In this document: positions 27,015 to 34,608 of the stretch, piece after piece
Layout: each line of letters begins with the position of its first letter
Numbering within the stretch: the stretch's first letter is position 1
Origin: Mycobacterium sp.
GTDB lineage: Bacteria > Actinomycetota > Actinomycetes > Mycobacteriales > Mycobacteriaceae
Length of the DNA: 64,000 nt
Direction of reading: 5' to 3'
NCBI GenBank assembly: GCA_020438845.1
Contig: JAGQTV010000044.1
Coordinates: 62,001-126,000 of the forward strand
The notes under the pieces: generated by a model
What the model was told of the DNA's origin: nothing
Databases searched by the model: none
Seen by the model: only the letters and a program-made list of their open reading frames with translations
Translations under genes and position numbers: made by a program

Positions 27015-27854
27015 GTGCGGGAAACCAGCAACCCGATTCTCCGCTCGCTGCCCCAGCGAGAGGGCGGATACGCGCAGTACGGAACCGGTATGGCCGGAGC
27101 AGCCAATCAGGTCGGCTTCCGGACTCAGGCCTACGGCCCGCCGCAGACCGGTGTTTCACGGCCACTGACCATCGATGACGTCGTCACCAAGACCGGCATC
27201 ACCCTCGGTGTGCTGAGCGTGGTGGCGGCGATTTCCTACTTCCTCGTCGGGTCGAATCCGGGCCTGGCGGGTCCGTTCACCATGTTCGGCGCGATCGGTG
27301 GGCTGGTCTTGGTGTTGATCGCCTCCTTCGGTCGCAAGCAGGACAGCCCGGCCCTGGTGCTGAGCTACGCCGCACTCGAGGGTCTGTTCCTCGGCGGCCT
27401 TTCCTGGGTTTTCGGGAACCTCCTCGTGCAGGGCATCAGTGCCGGAGCCCTCATCACCCAGGCCATTCTCGGCACCGTCGGCGTGTTCTTCGGCATGCTG
27501 GTGGTCTACAAGACCGGGGCCATCCGGGTCACTCCGAAGTTCACCCGGATGCTGTTCGCCAGCATGATCGGTGTGTTGGTGCTGATGCTGGGCAGCCTGG
27601 TGATCAGCCTGTTCACCCACAGCGCCGGCCCGCTGCGTGACGGCGGTCCGCTGGCCATCGTGTTCTCGCTGGTGGTCATCGTCATCGCCGCTCTGAGCTT
27701 CCTGGTCGACTTCGACTCCGCGGACCAGCTGATCCGTGCCGGCGCGCCGGAGAAGGCCGCCTGGGGTATCGCCCTGGGGCTGACCGTCACCCTGGTCTGG
27801 CTCTACCTGGAGATCCTGCGCCTGCTGAGCTACTTCTACTCCAGCGACCGCTAG
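27015..27854 (+). CDS. Bax inhibitor-1/YccA family membrane protein (Rv1072-like)
   Basis: This 279-residue protein has an N-terminal cytoplasmic stretch of about 60 residues (RETSNPILRSLPQREGGYAQYG), then seven hydrophobic helices and the family motif YAALEGLFLGGLSWVF. The C-terminal part is the conserved FLVDFDSADQLIRAGAPEKAAWGIALGLTVTLVWLYLEILRLLSY. BI-1 proteins are pH-sensitive calcium-leak channels in characterised members; mycobacterial function is unknown. GTG 27015 has GGAAGGAAT upstream and gives the length of Rv1072 (about 278). A strong intrinsic terminator follows. Confidence 0.9.
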   Translation: MRETSNPILRSLPQREGGYAQYGTGMAGAANQVGFRTQAYGPPQTGVSRPLTIDDVVTKTGITLGVLSVVAAISYFLVGSNPGLAGPFTMFGAIGGLVLVLIASFGRKQDSPALVLSYAALEGLFLGGLSWVFGNLLVQGISAGALITQAILGTVGVFFGMLVVYKTGAIRVTPKFTRMLFASMIGVLVLMLGSLVISLFTHSAGPLRDGGPLAIVFSLVVIVIAALSFLVDFDSADQLIRAGAPEKAAWGIALGLTVTLVWLYLEILRLLSYFYSSDR

Positions 27855-27872
27855 AACCACTCGCGCGAGAAG

Positions 27873-27895
27873 GCCCCGCTCCGGCGGGGCTTTTT
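27873..27895 (+). terminator. Rho-independent terminator
   Basis: GCCCCGC-TCCG-GCGGGGC, a 7-bp stem with 4-nt loop, is followed directly by TTTTT. It lies 18 bp after the BI-1 gene stop and is the most canonical intrinsic terminator in the window. Confidence 0.93.
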
Positions 27896-27902
27896 CGTTT
27901 GC

Positions 27903-27978
27903 CGAGTCTGCATCTGGTGCGCCGAGTCTGCGCACAGATCGGTTTCGGTCCACAACCGGCGATCTGTGCGCAGACTCG
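27903..27978. repeat. Palindromic repeat cluster upstream of the DUF559 gene
   Basis: The cluster has one partial copy (CGAGTCTGC at 27903-27911) and one full 19-bp copy, CGAGTCTGCGCACAGATCG, at 27923-27941. An exact inverted copy lies at 27960-27978. Each full unit contains the inner arms TCTG and CAGA, so it is itself a small imperfect hairpin; the two full copies form a perfect 19-bp stem with an 18-nt loop. The same unit flanks the other side of the gene. Confidence 0.92.
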
Positions 27979-28006
27979 ATCGCACTGAACCGACGAGGGT
28001 GGGCTC

Positions 28007-28903
28007 ATGGCCCAACTTCATGGACCCTTTGTCGGTCGCGAAGCGATCGCAGCCGGCTTGCTCGGCAAGCATCAGCTGCGGGTCGGCTATCGGGCTGTTC
28101 ATCCCGGTGTCTACGTGTCGGCGTCGGCGCAGCTGACCGTGGCTGATCGGGCGAAGGCGGCTTGGCTGTGGTCGGGCCGGCGCGGCGTGGTCATGGGGTC
28201 GACGGCAGCGGCATTGCACGGAGCGCGGTGGGTGGACCAGGCACGGCCGGTCGAACTCGTATCGGCGAACGTCAGGCCGCCCAACGGTGTGCAGACCCGG
28301 AAGCTCAGTCTCCGTCCCGACGAGTTGATGGCACTACGGGGCCTGCCGGTGACCACACCTGCGCGAACTGCGTTCGACATCGGCCGGCAAAAGCCGACCG
28401 GGCCCACTGTCGCCGCGATGGACGCACTGCTGCGGGCAACCGGTATCCGGCCAGAAGAGGTTTCGATGATCGCGGCCAGGCATCCCGGCGCCCGGGGGCT
28501 TCGTCAAGTGGAGTCCGTGCTCGACCTCGTCGATTCCGGCGCGCAGTCACCACGCGAAACCTGGCTTCGGCTCTTGCTTATCGGCGATGGACTTCCACGG
28601 CCCACGACTCAAATACCGGTTCCTGTCGATGACCGAACGACCTACCACCTGGACCTGGGTTGGGAACAGGTCATGATCGCCGTCGAGTACGACGGTGAGC
28701 AGCACCGCACCGACCGCTGGCAGTACACGAAGGACATCCGTCGGTCCGAGGAGCTTGCGAACCTCGGTTGGCTGATCATTCGGGTGGTAGCCGGGGACCG
28801 GAGCGCCGACATCCTGCGTCGGATCCACCAGGCATGGCGGAAACGGGGAATCGAGTCTGCGCGAGGAGCGTCGAGTCTGCGCCCAGAGCGCGTCAGCAGT
28901 TGA
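28007..28903 (+). CDS. AbiEi-like N-domain plus DUF559 endonuclease-like protein (Rv1073 position)
   Basis: This 298-residue protein has two parts. Residues about 10-130 resemble the AbiEi-type winged-helix/antitoxin-like domain (YRAVHPGVYVSASAQLTVADRAKAAWLW, VMGSTAAALHGARW, GLPVTTPARTAFDIGR). Residues about 175-285 match DUF559/Vsr-MutH-like PD-(D/E)xK nucleases: SPRETWLRLLL, YHLDLGWEQVMIAVEYDGEQHRTD, RSEELANLGWLIIRVV. Acidic and Lys/His residues in these motifs fit a metal-dependent nuclease. Its position between the BI-1 gene and fadA3 matches Rv1073. Palindromic repeats lie on both sides, and two direct repeat copies form part of its 3' coding end (ESARGASSLRPERVSS). Activity is unproven. 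Confidence 0.83.
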   Translation: MAQLHGPFVGREAIAAGLLGKHQLRVGYRAVHPGVYVSASAQLTVADRAKAAWLWSGRRGVVMGSTAAALHGARWVDQARPVELVSANVRPPNGVQTRKLSLRPDELMALRGLPVTTPARTAFDIGRQKPTGPTVAAMDALLRATGIRPEEVSMIAARHPGARGLRQVESVLDLVDSGAQSPRETWLRLLLIGDGLPRPTTQIPVPVDDRTTYHLDLGWEQVMIAVEYDGEQHRTDRWQYTKDIRRSEELANLGWLIIRVVAGDRSADILRRIHQAWRKRGIESARGASSLRPERVSS

Positions 28904-28927
28904 AATCGCGATCTGTGCGCAGACTCG
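28852..28927. repeat. Palindromic repeat cluster at the 3' end of the DUF559 gene
   Basis: Two direct partial copies, CGAGTCTGCGC at 28852-28862 and 28872-28882, lie inside the coding end. One complete inverted copy, CGATCTGTGCGCAGACTCG, lies at 28909-28927, 5 bp after the stop. It is identical to the inverted copy at 27960-27978, so the gene is bracketed by the same motif. Confidence 0.9.
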
Positions 28928-28955
28928 ATTTTGCGGTGGCCGGCCCTGCGGCGGC

Positions 28956-30176
28956 TCAGCTCAGCCGCTCGACCACCATCGCCATGCCCTGTCCGCCGCC
29001 GACGCACATGGTCTCCACCCCGAACGTCTTGTCGTAGGTCGCCAGGTTGTTCAGCAGTGTTGCGGTGATGCGGGCACCGGTCATGCCGAACGGATGCCCC
29101 AACGCGATAGCGCCGCCGGAGACGTTGAGCTTGTCCTCGTCGATACCCAGCGCCCGCGCCGAGCCGAGCACCTGGACGGCAAATGCCTCGTTGATCTCGA
29201 ACAGGTCGATGTCGGCGATCGACAGTCCCGCGTTGGCCAGTGCCCTCTTGACTGCCTCGATCGGCCCGAGCCCCATGATCTCCGGTGATAGCCCGGACAC
29301 CCCGGTGGACACGACGCGGGCCAACGGGGTGAGCCCCAGCTCCTTTGCCTTGGTATCGGACATGACCACCACCGCTGCAGCGCCGTCATTCAGGGGGCAG
29401 GCGTTGCCGGCGGTCACGGTGCCGTTCGGACGGAACACCGGCTTCAGTTGGCTGATCTTTTCGTAGGTCGTGCCGGCGCGCGGTCCGTCGTCGGTGGAGA
29501 CGACGGTGCCGTCGGGCAGCGTCACCGGCGAGATCTCCCGGGCGAAGAAGCCGCTCTTGATGGCCGCCTCGGCGCGATTCTGGCTGAGCACGCCCCAGCG
29601 GTCCTGGTCCTCGCGGCTGATGCCGGTGTAGAGGGCCACGTTCTCGGCGGTCTGGCCCATAGCGATGTAGACGTCAGGCAGCTGCCCATCCTCGCGCGGG
29701 TCGTGCCAGGAGGCCGCGCCCTGCTCGGCGGCCAGAGCAGTGCGGGCCTCGGCTTCGTTGAACATCGGATTGCGGCTGTCTGGCCAGCCGTCCGACGTTC
29801 CATGGGGGAATCGCGACACCGTCTCGACGCCTGCGGAGATGAACGCGTGGCCCTCGCCGGCCTTGATGGCGTGGAACGCCATTCGGGTTGTCTGCAAGGA
29901 CGACGAACAATAGCGGTTGACGGTGACCCCGGGGAGATAGTCATAACCCAACTCGACGGCCACCACCCGGGCGATGTTGAACCCGGACTCGCCGCCGGGT
30001 TGCCCGCACCCCATCATCAGGTCGTCGATGTCGCGGGGGTCCAGGCTGGGCACCTTGTCCATTGCGGCACGGACCATCTGCGTGGCCAGGTCATCGGGAC
30101 GCATGCTGATCAGCGAGCCCTTCCCGGCACGACCGATCGGGGAGCGGGCGGTGGAGACTATGACGGCTTCGGGCAT
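28956..30176 (-). CDS. fadA3: Acetyl-CoA acetyltransferase/3-ketoacyl-CoA thiolase (FadA3-like)
   Basis: This 406-residue thiolase carries the active-site Cys in TVNRYCSSSLQT, the NEAFAVQVLGSARALG segment, the catalytic His in GGAIALGHPFGMTGARI and the second Cys in CVGGGQGMAMV. It performs the thiolytic cleavage of beta-oxidation or the reverse condensation. Length and neighbourhood match FadA3 (Rv1074c). ATG 30176 has AGGAG upstream. It lies 39 bp downstream of the SGNH hydrolase gene on the same strand. Confidence 0.93.
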   Translation of the reverse strand: MPEAVIVSTARSPIGRAGKGSLISMRPDDLATQMVRAAMDKVPSLDPRDIDDLMMGCGQPGGESGFNIARVVAVELGYDYLPGVTVNRYCSSSLQTTRMAFHAIKAGEGHAFISAGVETVSRFPHGTSDGWPDSRNPMFNEAEARTALAAEQGAASWHDPREDGQLPDVYIAMGQTAENVALYTGISREDQDRWGVLSQNRAEAAIKSGFFAREISPVTLPDGTVVSTDDGPRAGTTYEKISQLKPVFRPNGTVTAGNACPLNDGAAAVVVMSDTKAKELGLTPLARVVSTGVSGLSPEIMGLGPIEAVKRALANAGLSIADIDLFEINEAFAVQVLGSARALGIDEDKLNVSGGAIALGHPFGMTGARITATLLNNLATYDKTFGVETMCVGGGQGMAMVVERLS

Positions 30177-30215
30177 GACGAGACTCCTGGCTAGACGGGT
30201 GCGTTGCAAGCAAAC

Positions 30216-31163
30216 CTAGCTTGCGTGCCGGCGCAGCCGTCTGCCCAGCGGGGTAACTCGCGTTTCGTCCACCGTCGCAGTTTCCGGCGGGGTTCGCAGC
30301 TGGCGCCCCAGCGATTGGCCCAGCGTCTGACGCAGCTTGCTACCCATCGTTTGGCCCAGTGCCGTGCACAGTGGGGCCAGCATTGCCTCGGCCGCCAACG
30401 CGTACCCGGCAGCGGAGGGGTGATAACGGTCCTCGGCGAAGAGCCGCTCCGGTTCGGTCAGGAAATGCGGCCGCAACATGGCTAACGCCACTGGGATGCC
30501 GCCGGCGGCGCGCACCGCGTCGGATTGGGCGCGGGCGAGGCGAAGGCCTAGCGCGCGGGCGGTCCACCGCAGCGGTTGCGGAATGGCGTCGATAACACCC
30601 AGGTCGGGGCAGGTGCCGACGACGACGGCTGCGCCGGTGGAACGCAGTCGATTCACCGTCGAGCCGAGTCGCCGTGCCGAGGCGCCAATCGCGTTGAGCG
30701 ACGTGACGTCATTGGCGCCGATCATGATTACCGCGGCATGCGGTGGCGGGCCAGCCACCAATGCGGCGTCTAGTTGGCTGACCAGGCCTTTCGATGTTGC
30801 ACCCACCATCGCCTTCGTTGACAGCCGCACCCGGGCTCCGGCAAGTTCGGCGAGCCCGCGGGCCAGCCTGACGCCGGGCACCTCGTCGGCCTCGCGGCAG
30901 CCATAACCCGCCGCGGTCGAGTCACCGAAGACCATCAAATGGACGTCCACGGCGGTGTCCCGTGCCCACCGGCGAACCGGTCCGTCGGAGGCCACATAGA
31001 CGCCGTCAGCGCGAGGTGGAGCGTCCCAGGCCTTCGGAATAATGCTGCGGGCTTGGTCGACCTGACCGCACAGCAAATTCCGGGCGCCCACTACAGCGCT
31101 GCCGGTAGAGGCGAGGACGCCTGCTACAGCAAGTGCTGTTGATGGACGAAGTCCCATGGTCAC
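30216..31163 (-). CDS. SGNH/GDSL hydrolase, exported or membrane-anchored (Rv1075c-like)
   Basis: The protein has about 315 residues. An N-terminal hydrophobic segment (ALAVAGVLASTGSAVVGARNLLCG) probably exports or anchors it. The SGNH blocks are VFGDSTAAGYG (nucleophile Ser), a Gly in block II, GANDVTSLN (block III) and DRYHPSAAGYALAAE (Asp-x-x-His). The C-terminus is basic. Rv1075c has this architecture and esterase activity is reported for it. I chose GTG 31163, since TACAAT lies 6 nt upstream as for leaderless genes; ATG 31157 is the alternative. Confidence 0.86.
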   Translation of the reverse strand: MTMGLRPSTALAVAGVLASTGSAVVGARNLLCGQVDQARSIIPKAWDAPPRADGVYVASDGPVRRWARDTAVDVHLMVFGDSTAAGYGCREADEVPGVRLARGLAELAGARVRLSTKAMVGATSKGLVSQLDAALVAGPPPHAAVIMIGANDVTSLNAIGASARRLGSTVNRLRSTGAAVVVGTCPDLGVIDAIPQPLRWTARALGLRLARAQSDAVRAAGGIPVALAMLRPHFLTEPERLFAEDRYHPSAAGYALAAEAMLAPLCTALGQTMGSKLRQTLGQSLGRQLRTPPETATVDETRVTPLGRRLRRHAS

Positions 31164-31252
31164 AGGCTTATTGTAACGATCTGCGCCCGGAAGGAAACCC
31201 CTTTCATAGATCATTTAGATAACGGCCCGGCATCAGATCCAGCAAAATTCGC

Positions 31253-31258
31253 TATAGT
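31253..31258 (+). promoter_or_regulatory. Candidate -10 box upstream of lipU
   Basis: TATAGT within GCTATAGTGAAG lies about 100 bp before the lipU ATG, in the most AT-rich part of this divergent region. A -35 match is not evident. Transcript start would be near 31265, leaving a leader of about 95 nt. Confidence 0.4.
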
Positions 31259-31359
31259 GAAGTGTGGTTCCTATCACATGTGGCATGCTGTGGAACCTGA
31301 CGCGCGTTGGGCGTGTCGGGACGAGGCACATCACTACAACGACGTAGGGAGTGTTGATC

Positions 31360-32400
31360 ATGACCGCACCAAGCAAGGTCCTGCCCGCGACTGCGCGGCC
31401 GAGTTGCGCTGGTCCGCGTCGCTACCCGGTCAGCGACGGGCAGCCAGTCGAGGTCATCGAAGACGGCCCGAGCATCCAGGCCCGGTTGGTGTCGATCGGC
31501 ACTCGCCTGACGATGTGGCCGGCACTGGCCGTCCTGAGTCACGTTCCGCACTGGCCCTGGCCGTTCGGACTCGTCGACTTCGTCGCCCGGGCGCTGCTGC
31601 CTTCGCCGGGAACGGTTCGAGCCACCGTGAGCCTCCCCAACGCCTCGGCCCAACTGGTCCGTGCCCCCGGGGTTCTGCCCGCCGACGGCCGACGCCGGGT
31701 GGTGCTGTACATGCACGGCGGGGCATTCATGACCTGCGGGGTCAACTCGCACAGCCGCATCTCGGTGGCACTGTCGAAGTTCGCCGACTCGCCGGTGCTC
31801 GTCGTCGACTACCGGCTGATCCCCAAGCACACCATCGGGATGGCGATCGACGACTGCTATGACGGCTACCGTTGGCTGCGGTTGCGCGGTTATGAGCCCG
31901 ACCAGATCGTTCTCGCCGGAGACTCGGCCGGCGGCTATCTCGCCATGTCACTGGCGCAGCGACTGCAGGCGGAAGGCGAAACCCCTGCCGCGCTGGTCGC
32001 GATCTCTCCACTGTTGCAACTCGAGCAGGATCCCAAGCTGGCCCACCCGAACGTCTACAGCGACGCGATGTTCCCGCCCAAGGCGTTCGACGCCCTGGTC
32101 GCGCTGGTTGCCCGGGCGGCTGCCGACCACGTCGTCGACGGCGTGCCCGAGGACGTGTACGAACCGCTGGACAACATCACCCCCGGCCTGCCGCAGACCC
32201 TGATCCACGTCTCAGGTTCGGAGATCCTGCTGCACGACGCACGGGTCGCCGCACGCCGGTTGGCCGGTGCGGGGGTGCCGACCCAGGTTCGGGTGTGGCC
32301 GGGACAGATCCACGACTTCCAACTCGCTGAGCCGTTGATACCGGAGGCCACCCGGTCTCTGCGTCAGATCGGTGAGTACATCCGTGAGGCCACCGGCTAA
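31360..32400 (+). CDS. lipU: Hormone-sensitive lipase-type esterase (LipU-like)
   Basis: This 346-residue alpha/beta hydrolase is of the HSL family: oxyanion motif YMHGGAFMTCG, nucleophile elbow LAGDSAGGYLAM, catalytic Asp in HVSGSEILLHDA and His in GQIHDFQLAEP. It hydrolyses short or medium acyl esters; in mycobacteria the Lip family mobilises stored lipids. The N-terminal 90 residues form a cap-like region without a classical signal peptide. ATG 31360 has GGGAG 8 nt upstream, which decides against the GTG at 31351. It is 32 bp before the cbs gene, as in M. tuberculosis. Confidence 0.88.
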   Translation: MTAPSKVLPATARPSCAGPRRYPVSDGQPVEVIEDGPSIQARLVSIGTRLTMWPALAVLSHVPHWPWPFGLVDFVARALLPSPGTVRATVSLPNASAQLVRAPGVLPADGRRRVVLYMHGGAFMTCGVNSHSRISVALSKFADSPVLVVDYRLIPKHTIGMAIDDCYDGYRWLRLRGYEPDQIVLAGDSAGGYLAMSLAQRLQAEGETPAALVAISPLLQLEQDPKLAHPNVYSDAMFPPKAFDALVALVARAAADHVVDGVPEDVYEPLDNITPGLPQTLIHVSGSEILLHDARVAARRLAGAGVPTQVRVWPGQIHDFQLAEPLIPEATRSLRQIGEYIREATG

Positions 32401-32432
32401 ACGCTCGGCGGGAGCCTGCAACGATGGAGGGC

Positions 32433-33827
32433 ATGCGAATTGCCCGCCACGTCAGCGATCTGATCGGCAACACCCCTCTGGTCCGACTCAACTCGGTGGT
32501 GCCGACGGGCTCCGCGTTGGTGGCCGCCAAGGTTGAATATCTCAATCCGGGCGGCAGTTCCAAGGACCGCATCGCCGTCAAGATGATCGACGCTGCCGAG
32601 GCCAGCGGCCAACTCAAGCCCGGCGGAACCATAGTCGAGCCCACCTCGGGCAATACCGGTGTGGGCCTGGCACTGGTGGCCCAGCGCCGTGGTTACCGGT
32701 GCGTTTTCGTGTGCCCGGACAAGGTCAGTGAGGACAAGCAGAACGTGCTGCGCGCCTACGGCGCTGAAGTGATCGTCTGTCCGACCGCTGTTGCTCCCGA
32801 CGACCCGCAAAGCTACTACAGCGTCTCCAACCGTCTGGTCGCCGAAATCGAGGGTGCTTGGAAACCCGACCAGTACTCCAATCCCAACGGCCCCGCCAGC
32901 CATTACGAAAGCACGGGCCCGGAGATCTGGGCCGACACCGACGGGCGGGTCACCCATTTCGTCGCGGGGGTGGGCACCGGAGGGACCATCTCCGGGGCCG
33001 GCCGCTACCTCAAAGAGGTTTCCGACGGTCGCGTGCAAGTGATCGGCGCCGACCCGGAGGGTTCGGTGTACTCCGGCGGCACCGGCAGGCCTTACCTGGT
33101 CGAGGGCGTGGGCGAGGACTTCTGGCCGACGGCCTACGACCCCACCATCCCCGACCGCATCGTCGCCGTCTCCGATGCCGACTCGTTCGATATGACCCGC
33201 CGCCTGGCCCGCGAGGAGGCGCTGCTGGTGGGTGGCTCCTGCGGGATGGCGGTGGTGGCCGCGCTGAAGGTGGCCGAAGAGGCCGGGCCGGACGCTCTCG
33301 TCGTCGTTCTGCTGCCCGACGGCGGTCGCGGCTACATGTCGAAGATCTTCGACGATCACTGGATGTCGTCGTACGGCTTCCTGCGCAATCCGCTGGACGA
33401 CTCACTGCCACAGCCTGTGGTCGGTGACGTTCTGCGCGGCAAATCCGGTGCGCTGCCGGACCTGGTCCACACCCATCCGTCGGAAACAGTGCGCGATGCG
33501 ATCGGAATCCTGCGCGAATACGGGGTCTCGCAGATGCCGGTGGTTGGCGCCGAGCCGCCGGTGATGGCGGGCGAGGTTGCCGGCAGCGTATCCGAGCGCG
33601 ATCTGCTGTCAGCCGTGTTCGAAGGCCGAGCGAAGCTCGCCGACGCGGTGGCCCTGCACATGGGTCCGCCGTTGCCGTTGATCGGGGCCGGTGAGCGGGT
33701 CAGCGAGGCGGCCGAACGACTGCGGGACGCCGACGCCGTGATGGTGGTCGAGGGCGGCAAGCCGGTTGGGGTCATCACCCGGCACGATTTGCTTGGGTTC
33801 CTATCTGAGGGGCCCCGCCGCCGCTGA
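32433..33827 (+). CDS. cbs: Cystathionine beta-synthase
   Basis: This 464-residue PLP enzyme condenses serine and homocysteine to cystathionine in reverse transsulfuration. The first 330 residues form the fold-type II core: IGNTPLVRLN, PLP Lys in NPGGSSKDRIAVK, TSGNTGVG, and the PLP phosphate loop VGTGGTISGAGRYL. The C-terminal about 120 residues form a Bateman module with two CBS domains (DAIGILREYGVSQMPVV, DAVMVVEGGKPVGVITRHDLL) that may sense an adenosyl ligand. Start ATG 32433 gives the 464 residues known for Rv1077; ATG 32424 would add three. metB lies downstream, completing a transsulfuration pair. Confidence 0.95.
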   Translation: MRIARHVSDLIGNTPLVRLNSVVPTGSALVAAKVEYLNPGGSSKDRIAVKMIDAAEASGQLKPGGTIVEPTSGNTGVGLALVAQRRGYRCVFVCPDKVSEDKQNVLRAYGAEVIVCPTAVAPDDPQSYYSVSNRLVAEIEGAWKPDQYSNPNGPASHYESTGPEIWADTDGRVTHFVAGVGTGGTISGAGRYLKEVSDGRVQVIGADPEGSVYSGGTGRPYLVEGVGEDFWPTAYDPTIPDRIVAVSDADSFDMTRRLAREEALLVGGSCGMAVVAALKVAEEAGPDALVVVLLPDGGRGYMSKIFDDHWMSSYGFLRNPLDDSLPQPVVGDVLRGKSGALPDLVHTHPSETVRDAIGILREYGVSQMPVVGAEPPVMAGEVAGSVSERDLLSAVFEGRAKLADAVALHMGPPLPLIGAGERVSEAAERLRDADAVMVVEGGKPVGVITRHDLLGFLSEGPRRR

Positions 33828-33893
33828 GCGGGTAGGGTTCGGAGAACCTGTTGGACATCGCATCGAGGACTGCAAGAAAGGCTTGTTCAGCAC

Positions 33894-34580
33894 ATGACCG
33901 AACCGCCCCAGCCCCCGTCAGGAAACCAGCCCCCGCCAGGGAACTTCCCGCCGCCCGGCAATTTCCCGCCGCCCGGCAATTTTCCCCCGCCAGGTAACTT
34001 CCCGCCGCCCGGTAACTACCCACCACCGGGGGGCTACCCACCACCGGGTGGCTACCCGCCACCGGGGGGCTACTACGCGCCGGTTCCCGGCGCACCCGGT
34101 GCGTTGCCCACTGAGGCGTACACGTCCTGGTTCACCCGGGTGCTCGCCTATGTGATCGATTCGCTGCCGGTAGCCGTCCTGGTTGGTATCGGCGAGGGCG
34201 TCATGTTCGCGACGGCGAACAACGAGTGCATCAGCGACACCACCGAGAGCACCTACAACGTTTCGTGTGTCTCGCAGCCCTCGGGCCTGGGCATGACCGT
34301 GGCGTTCGTCTTTGGGCTGGCTGCATTCGTCTTCGCGGTCTGGAACTACGGTTACCGGCAGGGCACCACCGGGTCGAGCATCGGCAAATCGGTTATGAAG
34401 TTCAAGGTGGTAGCCGAGGCGACGGGTCAACCCATCGGCTTTGGTTTGTCGATCGTGCGGCAGCTGGCTCACATCGTGGATGCCGTGATCTGCTACATCG
34501 GCTACCTGTTCCCGTTGTGGGACGCGAAGCGGCAGACAATCGCGGACAAGATCATGAAGACGATCTGCTTGCCCATCTGA
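33894..34580 (+). CDS. pra: Proline-rich antigen Pra homolog (RDD-family membrane protein)
   Basis: This 228-residue protein has an N-terminal 70 residues that are a cytoplasmic Pro/Gly repeat: five PPPGN(F/Y) units followed by PPPGGY units. An RDD-type domain follows, starting WFTRVLAYVIDSLPVAVLVGIG with Arg and the Asp of RDD, then further transmembrane helices. The stretch RQGTTGSSIGKSVMKFKVV fits the family. Pra (Rv1078) of M. tuberculosis has the same layout and neighbours. Function is unknown. At DNA level the repeats are near-identical CCGCCCGG units, prone to slippage. Confidence 0.9.
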   Translation: MTEPPQPPSGNQPPPGNFPPPGNFPPPGNFPPPGNFPPPGNYPPPGGYPPPGGYPPPGGYYAPVPGAPGALPTEAYTSWFTRVLAYVIDSLPVAVLVGIGEGVMFATANNECISDTTESTYNVSCVSQPSGLGMTVAFVFGLAAFVFAVWNYGYRQGTTGSSIGKSVMKFKVVAEATGQPIGFGLSIVRQLAHIVDAVICYIGYLFPLWDAKRQTIADKIMKTICLPI

Positions 34581-34608
34581 CGCAGCCTGACGAATTCAGA
34601 GGAGCTCT

